Source: Planctomycetota bacterium
GTDB taxonomy: Bacteria; Planctomycetota; Planctomycetia; Isosphaerales; Isosphaeraceae
Length of the DNA: 7,254 nucleotides
Direction: 5' to 3'
Assembly (NCBI GenBank): GCA_021778575.1
Contig: JAJYCH010000238.1
Coordinates: 1-7,254, forward strand
Part shown: positions 1-6,250 of the stretch, piece after piece
Layout: every line of letters starts with the position of its first letter
Numbering within the stretch: the stretch's first letter is position 1
Notes under the pieces: model-generated
Told to the model about the DNA's origin: nothing
The model's input: only the letters and a program-made list of their open reading frames with translations
The model's database searches: none
Made by a program: the position numbers and the translations under genes

Positions 1-1286
1 AGGGTGAACTCGTGCAAACCGGCTTTCTCGGAGACCTCCTCGAAGGTCCCATCGCGCTTGTTGTGATAGAGCCGATTGGCTTGTCGTTCGCAGCAGATGA
101 ACAGGTCGAGCCAACCATCATTGTCGAAGTCGGCCCAGGTTGCCGAGTTGGAGTTGACCGGGTCGAGCAACCCGGCTTCGGCCGTGACGTCGGTAAACGT
201 TCCGCCATCGTTACGGAGCAAGCTTGGCCTCATCTCGTTGGCGATCCAGGCCCCTCGCGGGATGAAAATATCCATCCGGCCATCGTTGTTGTAATCCGTC
301 TGGACACAGTAAAGTCCGCCCAACTGTCCACTCACGCCGGCGGAATCGCTCCGGTCCTCGAAAGCTCCGTCTCCTTTGTTGTGGTAGAACGACATCGGCT
401 GCGTCGGGTCGAACGACGTCACGGCGAGGTCGAGCAGGCCATCGTCATCAAAGTCTTCCATGACGACACCGCCGGCCTGGTTGAACCGGTTGACGCCGAC
501 GAGGTGGCCCACGTCGCGAAATTTCCCGAGGTCGAATTCCGACTTGAGGAACCGATCGAGCGAGACCAGATAACGCGGATCGACCTTCTCGGGGTATTCT
601 CCCAGCGTCATGTGAGCGATGTTGAGCAGCCAGCGGACCTCCATGTCATAGGGGAACCGCTGGAGATACTCGGTAAAATAACCGATCGCTTTTCGCGATC
701 CGTCAGGCTTGGTGTGCCGGGCAGAGGGAGCGATTGGCAGGATGCAGGAGCTTTCGCCGCGACACTCGATGCAGTTCTCGGTCTCCCCTCGGCGGAGGGC
801 CGAGATCCCTTGGTAATAGATGATGGTGTAGAGAAGCTGGGCCGCTTCGTCGTCGCGTTCCTTCAGTAACTCGCGAGCTTCATCCAGAAGCTTCCCCGCC
901 TCCAGCGGCTTGCCTTCAGAATGATAGAGCATCGCCTTGGTCATCAGCAGCGGCACGCTGGACTGAGTGGCCCCCTGGCCCTGTTTGGCTTGAAGATCGA
1001 GCTTCTGGAGAGTGTCCTTGAAGACAGTCCGCCAGGCGTCGGCGATCTCGGACAGCGACGCGTTGGGCGGCCAGGACTTGACCTGACTGGTGATCACGCC
1101 ATAACCGCTGGTGTCGATTCCGATCCGCGACTGATAGTTCAGAATCGGTCGAATCACGACCGGCGAATCGGTACGGCCCTGGAGCCGTGTTGTGACGAAT
1201 GCACCGACGGCGAGGATCGGCGGCAGGGCGAGCCAGAGCTTCGAGACGCGGCCGTACCGGCGACCGCTCGTGGAAGGGTTGCGCAT
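1..1286 (-). CDS. CRTAC1-type FG-GAP/VCBS repeat protein with TPR-like N-terminal half, C-terminus cut off by window edge
   Basis: The reading frame stays open from the ATG at 1286 to the left edge, giving 428 codons with no stop. Residues about 16-32 form a hydrophobic segment behind a basic start, so the protein is probably exported or membrane-anchored. Residues about 110-250 are helical and TPR-like. They include a cysteine cluster C172-x2-C175-x5-C181 followed by ILPI, resembling the cysteine-containing signature common in planctomycete TPR/CRTAC1 proteins. Three FG-GAP calcium-binding-type repeats follow: DFDDDGLLDL (about 278-287), DYNNDGRMDI (331-340) and DFDNDGWLDL (386-395), spaced about 54 residues apart, each followed by an 'NxxGxFxD/E' strand. 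FG-GAP repeats normally build an extracellular beta-propeller, so an envelope or surface role is inferred; the ligand is unknown. The ATG was chosen because a GGAG lies 6 bases upstream and an A-rich stretch precedes it. Family call is firm; function is not. Confidence 0.9.
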   Translation of the reverse strand, partial: MRNPSTSGRRYGRVSKLWLALPPILAVGAFVTTRLQGRTDSPVVIRPILNYQSRIGIDTSGYGVITSQVKSWPPNASLSEIADAWRTVFKDTLQKLDLQAKQGQGATQSSVPLLMTKAMLYHSEGKPLEAGKLLDEARELLKERDDEAAQLLYTIIYYQGISALRRGETENCIECRGESSCILPIAPSARHTKPDGSRKAIGYFTEYLQRFPYDMEVRWLLNIAHMTLGEYPEKVDPRYLVSLDRFLKSEFDLGKFRDVGHLVGVNRFNQAGGVVMEDFDDDGLLDLAVTSFDPTQPMSFYHNKGDGAFEDRSDSAGVSGQLGGLYCVQTDYNNDGRMDIFIPRGAWIANEMRPSLLRNDGGTFTDVTAEAGLLDPVNSNSATWADFDNDGWLDLFICCERQANRLYHNKRDGTFEEVSEKAGLHEFT

Positions 1287-1556
1287 CGTGATCTCCGCGT
1301 AGTATTTTTTTATGATCAGTTGTTATGAGTTTGAATTGATCGCGATCCTGATCGGCAAGGCATGCCGTTTCAGGCGACGATTCCAGGTTCGGGACAACCC
1401 AGCCGAGCCGCTCGGATGTTTTCAGAGCCTGATTGGGTCGTGTGGCTCGAAAACGACCAGGCGTAGACCGGCTCAAGGTCGGCCGTCCTGAGGCAGACCG
1501 AGCGCGCAGGGACGCCGAGAACGAACTCGTTTTCGGTACTGGATCGTCCTGGGAGA
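1287..1556. other. 270-base intergenic gap between secA and the CRTAC1 gene
   Basis: No coding frame here shows recognisable protein features. The roughly 50 bases next to the CRTAC1 start are markedly AT-rich for this region (an A7 run on the minus strand at about 1305-1311), which would suit a promoter, but no convincing -35/-10 pair could be picked out. An imperfect hairpin (CGAAAACGA / TCGTTCTCG) lies at about 1517-1536 just after the secA stop; it has almost no loop and no T tract, so it is not called a terminator. The size of the gap suggests CRTAC1 has its own promoter. Confidence 0.4.
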
Positions 1557-1955
1557 TCAGAGAGAGCGTGGAGGTGGGTGAAAGATCGCTCGTCCCAGAT
1601 GAATGGGATGCTCGCGAGAGTCCTCGGGTCGTCGACTTGTCGATCGTCGAGCGGCCATTGGTGTGGCTTCAACGACCAGAGCCCAGAACTCCATCCGATC
1701 GGGAGGTGGGGAGGCCGACGACACCGGAGGGGCCGACCTGTTCGAGCACTGCGGGCCGGAACACGGCTTCGGTGGCGGGGTCGGGTGAGGTGGGTTCGGG
1801 TCGATCGAGAGAAAATTCAGTCCGATAACTGGGCGGTCGGACGGATGATCGCAACCCGCATGGGCTGTCGAGGCCGACAACGAGCCGATCGCCAGGAGCG
1901 TGAACAACGCTCCGGCCCAGGGGACCAGCGATCGACGAGCCAGAACCTTGCGGAT
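1557..1955 (-). CDS. Small secreted cysteine-containing protein (secA), paralogue of the gene at 3726-4148; non-standard start
   Basis: Read from the ATC at 1955 this is 132 residues. The first 33 residues form a classic signal peptide: basic n-region (RKVLARR), hydrophobic core (ALFTLLAIG) and an A-H-A cleavage site before G34-C35. The mature part is proline-rich with a GC-D-H start, an RP at mature positions 8-9, a PPPK and a CSGPQC motif. These match the second small protein at 3726-4148 in order and spacing, so the two are paralogues. No known domain is recognised. A strong Shine-Dalgarno (AGAGGTGA, 1966-1959) has its AGG 6 bases before the ATC, and a TGA at 1961-1959 blocks extension upstream. 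The only standard start nearby is TTG at 1907, which would remove the basic n-region. So the gene uses an ATC start, or lost its ATG, or carries a small frameshift after the GTG at 1962. It lies 50 bases after lipA, probably in the same operon. Confidence 0.65.
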   Translation of the reverse strand: MRKVLARRSLVPWAGALFTLLAIGSLSASTAHAGCDHPSDRPVIGLNFLSIDPNPPHPTPPPKPCSGPQCSNRSAPPVSSASPPPDRMEFWALVVEATPMAARRSTSRRPEDSREHPIHLGRAIFHPPPRSL

Positions 1956-1958
1956 GAT

Positions 1959-1966
1959 TCACCTCT
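1959..1966 (-). promoter_or_regulatory. Strong Shine-Dalgarno for secA
   Basis: On the minus strand this reads AGAGGTGA, of which GAGGTGA pairs continuously with the 3' end of typical bacterial 16S rRNA. The nearest in-frame codon at usual spacing is ATC at 1955-1953. The GTG at 1962 overlaps the site, is in another frame and is too close to be served by it. Confidence 0.6.
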
Positions 1967-2005
1967 GACGAGCGGGAAGATCCAAAGTGATGAGTGAGCC
2001 TGGAC

Positions 2006-2437
2006 TCAACGTCGCGGTTTCGTGGGAATACCGGGAGAGTTGTCCATATTCATGGCTCGTCGGAAATCCTCGTCGCGAAAGATCCGGACCGGATCGATGC
2101 CGAGAACCATGTATTGAACCGGCTTGGGAGTCGATTCTCCCTGGATGGTCAAGGTGGCCGAGAGGGTTTGCGTCCCCTCGCCGGGGGTATCCTCGCCGAG
2201 TGAAAAGTCGGTGAGCACCTTGCCGGCCTTCCACTCGAAATCGACGACCTCGACGCTTGGCTTTTCGCCGACCAGCGATTCAGCGGGTTTGCCGGCCTTC
2301 CAGGTTTCGAGTGACTTCTGGAGGGCCTCGCGCGCCTTGGTGGTCGAAGGGAGCGGGGCCGAGCCGCCGCAACCGACGATGGCGACCATCGCGCCCATTG
2401 TCAGGGGCAAGAAAAACGAACGGGCACGCGATCGCAT
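2006..2437 (-). CDS. Small lipoprotein (lipA), paralogue of the gene at 4290-4769
   Basis: The product is 143 residues. It begins with a basic n-region (MRSRAR), a hydrophobic stretch and a lipobox I-V-G-C with the lipidated cysteine at residue 23, so it should be a lipid-anchored envelope protein. The mature part carries a helix with TWKAGKP, then VEVVDFEW, a strand-rich middle and the motif GIDPVRIFRDEDF near the C-terminus. The lipoprotein at 4290-4769 has the same blocks in the same order. I recognise this as a hypothetical lipoprotein type found beside DUF1559 genes in planctomycetes, with no known biochemical role. The ATG at 2437 was preferred to the upstream in-frame codon at 2482 because GAGGAG lies 8 bases before it and the signal sequence starts there. 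It follows the DUF1559 stop by 31 bases, so the two are very likely co-transcribed. Confidence 0.88.
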   Translation of the reverse strand: MRSRARSFFLPLTMGAMVAIVGCGGSAPLPSTTKAREALQKSLETWKAGKPAESLVGEKPSVEVVDFEWKAGKVLTDFSLGEDTPGEGTQTLSATLTIQGESTPKPVQYMVLGIDPVRIFRDEDFRRAMNMDNSPGIPTKPRR

Positions 2438-2468
2438 CTCACGAACTCCTCGGATCTTTTCGAATCGA

Positions 2469-3539
2469 TCAGTACGAATCACTGCTGATCACTTCACCGC
2501 CCGACCGGGTGCCGATCGCCCGCCAGGTCGGCAGGGAGACCGCATTCTTGATGAACCTGACCGACCCGTCGCCCATCATCACGTTGGCACCGCCGGGATG
2601 GCGGCTCGAGGGCGGCACGTCCATCGGCATGTTCGCCATGCTCCCGCTGAAGCCCAGGCCGGCACAGGTCGCCGAGTTGGGCGCGCCGACGTGGTTGTAA
2701 GAAGTGCAACACATCTCGCCCATCACCCAGCTCATCCCCTGGCGACGGGTGAGACGGGTCGTGGTGCCGGGGTTGAGCGCCAGGCAAGCCGTTCGGGTTG
2801 CATCCATGCCGTTAGGCGTCAAGGCGATCGTGCCTGACATGACCAGAGAGTCGGAACGAGCGTCGCCGTCGTTGATGTCCGTCCCTCGGATCTTCTCGCT
2901 GAAGAAAGCCGTGTTGCTGAGGCCATCGGTGATGCTCGCGAGACTCACGCCGCTCTGATAGTAGAAAATACCAAGATTTTGATCGGTCGGAGAGACGGTC
3001 GACGGCACCCTCTCGCTCAGGTCACAGGCCCAGGTCTGGAGATTCCCCAGATAGTTGTTCCCGCCCGGCCACTGGGCGAGGAGCTGATTCCCGGCATCGG
3101 AAGGACACAAGAATGTGCTGATCTGGGCGAGGCAGACGGTCATGTTCTCGCGGTGGGGGTTCTGATAGGGCGGCATGAATGCCACGTCACCGGCCATTCC
3201 CGGGGTCTCGGGCGGCAAGGCGAAGTTGATGGCGGCGTAGACGTTTCCTTGCTCAAGGTAAATCAAGAGCTGGCTATGGACCGACCACCGCGCGTATGTC
3301 GCGGCGGAGGGTAATGTGCTCACGTAATTCAAGCCCTTGCCGAAGGGTAGAACTTGAAACGAGCTGACGTAGTTATGAACCGCAATGCCGATTTGCTTGA
3401 GGTTGTTGACGCACTGCGAGCGACGCGCTGCCTCGCGAGCCGACTGGACTGCCGGCAAGAGGAGTGCGATCAGGATCGCGATGATTGCGATCACGACCAG
3501 AAGTTCGATCAACGTGAATCCGCGACGTCGATGGGGCAT
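2469..3539 (-). CDS. DUF1559 domain protein with type IV pilin-like N-terminal methylation/cleavage motif
   Basis: The product is 356 residues. The N-terminus is a textbook prepilin signal: RRRG7-F8TLIE12L, with predicted cleavage between G7 and F8 and glutamate at mature position 5, followed by a hydrophobic helix to about residue 30 and the segment [19 protein letters not shown]85-S-V-H, LCPSDAG (144-150) and the C-terminal block [16 protein letters not shown] (about 314-329) ending in [10 protein letters not shown] are hallmarks of DUF1559 (SBP_bac_10-type), a family greatly expanded in planctomycetes. The protein is presumably processed by a prepilin peptidase and exported as a pseudopilin-like envelope protein; the precise role is unknown. 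The ATG at 3539 is chosen because a GGAGG lies 9 bases upstream and the prepilin motif begins at once; the longer open frame to 3719 lacks support. It is the first gene of a likely operon with lipA and secA. Confidence 0.95.
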   Translation of the reverse strand: MPHRRRGFTLIELLVVIAIIAILIALLLPAVQSAREAARRSQCVNNLKQIGIAVHNYVSSFQVLPFGKGLNYVSTLPSAATYARWSVHSQLLIYLEQGNVYAAINFALPPETPGMAGDVAFMPPYQNPHRENMTVCLAQISTFLCPSDAGNQLLAQWPGGNNYLGNLQTWACDLSERVPSTVSPTDQNLGIFYYQSGVSLASITDGLSNTAFFSEKIRGTDINDGDARSDSLVMSGTIALTPNGMDATRTACLALNPGTTTRLTRRQGMSWVMGEMCCTSYNHVGAPNSATCAGLGFSGSMANMPMDVPPSSRHPGGANVMMGDGSVRFIKNAVSLPTWRAIGTRSGGEVISSDSY

Positions 3540-3583
3540 GGTCGACGAGCCTCCGTACGATGGTTGAGGAATCGGAAATATCA

Positions 3584-3635
3584 GGACGAAATTGCCGGGA
3601 TCGCAGGACGATCCTTGCGTCGCGCGGACGAAATT
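3584..3635. repeat. Short direct repeats (GGACGAAATT twice, GGACGA once between them) upstream of DUF1559
   Basis: GGACGAAATT occurs at 3584-3593 and again at 3626-3635, exactly 42 bases apart, and the shorter GGACGA occurs at 3606-3611 between them. The 22- and 20-base steps are close to two helical turns, and the set lies 45-96 bases before the DUF1559 start. This could be a regulator binding region, but 10-base repeats can arise by chance. Confidence 0.3.
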
Positions 3636-3677
3636 TGTGGGACGCGCAACCTGGCAGCGGTGACCGACCGGGCGCGT

Positions 3678-3696
3678 CGTCGATCTGCGATCGACG
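3678..3696. repeat. Perfect inverted repeat in the secB-DUF1559 gap
   Basis: CGTCGATC and GATCGACG form perfect 8-base arms around a 3-base loop (TGC). It starts 30 bases past the secB stop in the direction of transcription and about 140 bases before the DUF1559 start. It could be a stem at the 3' end of the secB transcript or an operator. There is no T tract on the minus strand, so a standard intrinsic terminator is not supported. The arm contains the GATCG core that is abundant across the window. Confidence 0.45.
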
Positions 3697-3725
3697 CGTA
3701 CCAGGCTCGATACGAGCAACCTGAG

Positions 3726-4148
3726 TCAGAACTGGACGGCAATCATCGCCGGCCAACAGGGTGGTCGCTCGATCTTCGTCTCACGACCGATGGGACTGAG
3801 CCCGGCCGATCGTTTCTCGACGGATTTCGAGGGCTGTACGAGAAGGAACTCGATCGAATCCGCCGCGAAGAGATCCCGAGATGGGTCCGGGTCCGGGTGG
3901 CTCATCAGTGGCGAGGCCGGGTTTCCGGCACAGTCCCGTCCCGAGCACGACGGTTGCTTCTCGGGTGGCGCTTGACGCTCGAAAGGGGACGAGGCATTTT
4001 GCCAGTCGACCGCGACGGCCGGACGTGACGTGTGGGAGCCGCAGCCGGCCTCGGCCGAGGCGCAACAGAACAGCCAGGCGACCGCAGCCATCACAAAGGC
4101 TGGGGCCAGGCCAATCGAAGCACGGTCGATATAGGAACGGGTATTCAT
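3726..4148 (-). CDS. Small secreted cysteine-containing protein (secB), paralogue of the gene at 1557-1955
   Basis: The product is 140 residues. Residues 1-34 form a signal peptide with a hydrophobic core (about 12-30) and A-E-A cleavage before G35-C36. The mature protein has GCGSH at its start, RP at mature positions 8-9, APPEK, a CSGRDC motif and a later IEFLLV strand. These match secA in the same order and nearly the same spacing, so the two are paralogues. No catalytic motif or named domain is recognised. The paired cysteines and nearby histidine could bind a metal or form a disulphide, which is inference only. The ATG at 4148 has GAGG 5 bases upstream and starts directly on the signal peptide; the open frame extends to 4193 with less support. 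It is divergent from lipB, 141 bases away. The next gene on its strand, DUF1559, starts 186 bases after its stop. Confidence 0.75.
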   Translation of the reverse strand: MNTRSYIDRASIGLAPAFVMAAVAWLFCCASAEAGCGSHTSRPAVAVDWQNASSPFERQAPPEKQPSCSGRDCAGNPASPLMSHPDPDPSRDLFAADSIEFLLVQPSKSVEKRSAGLSPIGRETKIERPPCWPAMIAVQF

Positions 4149-4289
4149 CCCCGCCTCGACGCTTGCTAGGATAGAAATGTTGCGGCTTGCCACTCAAAAT
4201 CGATCAGACAGCCTCACACGATCAATTTACTCCGGATTGTCCGATCGCACAAGCGTCATCGAGAAGTTCGTCTCTGGGAGCAGCGTTTG
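4149..4289. promoter_or_regulatory. Divergent intergenic region between secB and lipB
   Basis: This 141-base gap separates two divergent genes and must hold the start signals for secB and probably for the lipB-adaptor-pump operon. It is more AT-rich than its surroundings around 4170-4235. One possible promoter facing secB is listed separately. Toward lipB there is a TTGCCA at 4187-4192 on the plus strand, but no good -10 hexamer at matching distance, so no promoter is called on that side. No clear palindrome of the MerR type, which often controls metal efflux, was found. Confidence 0.5.
4168..4197 (-). promoter_or_regulatory. Possible sigma-70-type promoter for secB
   Basis: On the minus strand TTGAGT (4197-4192) and TATCCT (4173-4168) are separated by 18 bases; each matches 4 of 6 consensus positions. 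Transcription would begin around 4161, leaving a short leader with the GAGG site before the ATG at 4148. Plausible by position, but weak by sequence. Confidence 0.3.
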
Positions 4290-4769
4290 ATGCGAGACGG
4301 CGGTCGCTCACCGAGGATTCGAACGCTCTGGCTCGGCGGATTCCTGATTCTATCGGCCCTGTTCGGCTGCGAGTCACCGTCCGAGCCGGTGTCGATCGTC
4401 CCCGACTCGGCCCGTGGTCGTGAGGCCATTGATGCGACGATCTCAACCTGGAAATCCGGCCATCAAACCGGCATCATTGAGCCGACTTCGCCGCGTGTCC
4501 AGGTGGTCGATAACCATCGGAGGCCCGGTCAGAAGGTCGTCGGTTACGAGATTCTCGGCGATTCGGCTGACTCAAGGGTCCGGACCTTCACCGTTCGGAT
4601 CAAGCTTTCCGAACCCGACGAGAGCCCAATCGTCAGGTTCCTTGTCGTCGGGATCGACCCGATCCTGGTTTTCCGGCAAGAGGATTACGACATGATGATG
4701 CACTGGGAACACAAGATGGAACCCGAGCCCGAGAACAAGGGGCCGACCCCCGGTCCCCCATCGAAGTGA
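4290..4769 (+). CDS. Small lipoprotein (lipB), paralogue of lipA, first gene of the metal efflux operon
   Basis: The product is 159 residues. A basic n-region and hydrophobic segment (about 13-25) lead to a lipobox L-F-G-C with the lipidated cysteine at residue 27. The mature part shares with lipA the blocks STWKSGH, VQVVD, GQKVVGYEIL, the strand-rich middle and GIDPILVFRQEDY. The C-terminal tail (EPEPENKGPTPGPPSK) is proline- and charge-rich and probably disordered. The ATG at 4290 is preceded by GGGAG at 9 bases; a TTG directly before it is unlikely to be used. Its TGA stop (4767-4769) overlaps a GTG that is in frame with the adaptor gene and lies 8 bases before the adaptor's ATG, so it is probably translated together with the efflux genes. 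Function is unknown; location suggests a lipid-anchored accessory of the efflux system or a shared envelope component. Confidence 0.87.
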   Translation: MRDGGRSPRIRTLWLGGFLILSALFGCESPSEPVSIVPDSARGREAIDATISTWKSGHQTGIIEPTSPRVQVVDNHRRPGQKVVGYEILGDSADSRVRTFTVRIKLSEPDESPIVRFLVVGIDPILVFRQEDYDMMMHWEHKMEPEPENKGPTPGPPSK

Positions 4770-4777
4770 GATCGGAA

Positions 4778-6250
4778 ATGACGACAATGCGGAGCCAGTG
4801 GCAATCCATCCGTTGGATAATCAAGGCGGCACAGGTTCGCCTCCGGTTCCTCGCCGCGCTGGCCGTGGCCTTCGTGGTCGTTGCCGGCTGGGATGTCATC
4901 CGAGGGTATTACGATCGATGGATGGCCCCCAAGGCTCGGGATGCTCTGATGGGCGCGGTCTCGGCCGATACCGAATATTTCTGCCCGATGGACCCTGGCG
5001 TCCTTTCCGGCTGGCCGGGGAAATGTCCGATCTGCGTGATGGCGCTGGTGCGCCGAGCGAAGGGGGACATGGGACCTTTGCCGGACGGCGTGATTGCCAG
5101 GGTTCAACTCTCCCCGGATCGCGTCTTGCTGGGCGGCATTCGTTCCGCCCCCGTCCGGTATCGTCCGCTGATGAAGGAAATCCGTTCGGTCGGCCCAGTC
5201 TCGGTTGAAGCGGGAACGACGATCATCCGTGCCGAAATCGGCAAGGCCGATGCGACCTGGATCGAGACGGGTCAATCGGTCGAGGTGGCTCCCGACCCAT
5301 CCGACGGGACGTCCGCCGTCATCGGCCTGATCCGGGCGATCGAATCCCCGGCTGGAGACTCGAATCGTCTCGTCGTCGAGGTCCCCGAACCATCCTCGTC
5401 GGTCGCGGTGGCCCGCTTCGTGCTGGTACTGGTCCGATCGCCGGTGGCCGGTCGCGAGCCGTTTCGATCGATGCCCCGAGGCCAGCCGATCATCAGGGTT
5501 GGCGATCCCCGATCGATTCATGTCTGTCCCGATCACCCCGAGTTCGTCCTCCTCGAATCCGGTCACTGCCCGAAGGACGCGAAGCCGCTCGAACGAATCG
5601 CCCTGGCAGCCAACCAGAGGGTCGGCTGGTGGTGCCCGATGCACCCCAGAGTCGTCGCCGATCGAGCGGGCTCGAAGTGCGAGGTCTGCGGCGGGATGGT
5701 CCTCTTGCCGAGGGTCGTTTCCTATGCTCCCGCCGGCGAGGTGCTGACCGTCCCCGAGTCGTCCGTGATCGACACGGGGACCAAGAAAGTGGTGTATGTC
5801 GAGCGAATGCCGGGGATGTTCGACGGCGTCGAGGTTCTGCTCGGGCCTCGGTCGGGTTCGTTCTATCCGGTCGTCGCCGGCCTCGAAACCGACCAGATGG
5901 TCGCCGAGGCTGGTGCGTTCCTGATCGATGCGGAGACGCGGCTGAACCCCAGTCTCGCCGCCAGCTACTTCGGAGCCAGGCGAACCGGAGTCGAGGCGAC
6001 GCAAAACGAACCCAAAGTCGTGAACCCCGATGTCGCCGGGCTTTCCCCCGCCGATCGCGAATTGGCCCTTGCCCAGGGGAGTTGCCCGGTGACCGGGAAG
6101 CCGCTGGGATCGATGGGGGTTCCGCCTCGGGTCGTGGTGCAAGGTCGTCAGGTCTTCCTCTGTTGCAAAGGTTGCGAATCGGCGATCGAGGCTTCTCCCG
6201 AGAAGTATCTGCCTCGGCTCAAGCCGTCCTCGGCGGTCCACCACCCATGA
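4778..6250 (+). CDS. CusB/CzcB-like RND efflux adaptor with three heavy-metal-binding motifs and a C-terminal YHS-like domain; appears to lack the alpha-hairpin
   Basis: The product is 490 residues. An N-terminal membrane segment lies at about 20-39. The first heavy-metal-binding motif (67-92) reads YFCPMDP then CPICVM, so the usual H is D72 and the usual G is V87. Residues about 106-222 fit the adaptor beta-barrel: VQLSPDRVLLGGI, APVRYRPLMKEIRSVG, then directly RAEIGKADATWIETGQSVEV and a final strand ending near 221. The lipoyl and alpha-hairpin part expected between about 145 and 150 is not visible. Two more metal motifs follow: HVCPDHP with HCPKD (249-268) and WWCPMHP with CEVCGGM (284-307). 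Residues about 320-385 resemble the membrane-proximal domain. The tail (436-480) has CPVTGKPLGSMG and LCCKGC, a YHS-like metal site. The family links the inner-membrane pump to an outer-membrane channel and can hand over metal ions. The ATG at 4778 is used; GTG at 4766 is an alternative. The stop overlaps the pump start (ATGA). Metal specificity cannot be read from sequence; copper/silver is a guess. Confidence 0.9.
   Translation: MTTMRSQWQSIRWIIKAAQVRLRFLAALAVAFVVVAGWDVIRGYYDRWMAPKARDALMGAVSADTEYFCPMDPGVLSGWPGKCPICVMALVRRAKGDMGPLPDGVIARVQLSPDRVLLGGIRSAPVRYRPLMKEIRSVGPVSVEAGTTIIRAEIGKADATWIETGQSVEVAPDPSDGTSAVIGLIRAIESPAGDSNRLVVEVPEPSSSVAVARFVLVLVRSPVAGREPFRSMPRGQPIIRVGDPRSIHVCPDHPEFVLLESGHCPKDAKPLERIALAANQRVGWWCPMHPRVVADRAGSKCEVCGGMVLLPRVVSYAPAGEVLTVPESSVIDTGTKKVVYVERMPGMFDGVEVLLGPRSGSFYPVVAGLETDQMVAEAGAFLIDAETRLNPSLAASYFGARRTGVEATQNEPKVVNPDVAGLSPADRELALAQGSCPVTGKPLGSMGVPPRVVVQGRQVFLCCKGCESAIEASPEKYLPRLKPSSAVHHP

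Noticed and set aside
12..869. Long plus-strand open frame of 285 codons
   Set aside because: It lies opposite the CRTAC1 gene, whose minus-strand frame has three clear FG-GAP repeats; the plus-strand product shows no domain or signal.
1370..1672. Minus-strand open frame of 100 codons in the gap after secA
   Set aside because: It overlaps secA in another frame, has no signal peptide or family motif, and no match to the paralogue.
1851..1860. Lipobox reading of the A-H-A-G-C and A-E-A-G-C sites in the two small secreted proteins
   Set aside because: The position three before cysteine is H or E rather than L/V/I, and both sites fit signal peptidase I cleavage before the glycine better.
1991..2008. 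Possible hairpin (TGAGT/ACTCA) at the lipA stop as a terminator
   Set aside because: The stem has only five pairs, has no T tract and lies between closely spaced genes that look co-transcribed.
2124..2837. Plus-strand open frame of 237 codons
   Set aside because: It covers parts of lipA and DUF1559 on the other strand and has no domain or ribosome binding site worth noting.
3540..3719. A 60-residue N-terminal extension of the DUF1559 protein
   Set aside because: It would bury the prepilin motif inside the protein; a GGAGG site directly before the ATG at 3539 supports the shorter form.
4685..6244. Minus-strand open frame of 519 codons, longer than the adaptor gene
   Set aside because: It is the shadow of the adaptor gene: its product is rich in R, D, H and G with no recognisable motif, whereas the plus strand encodes four metal-binding motifs and a membrane segment.
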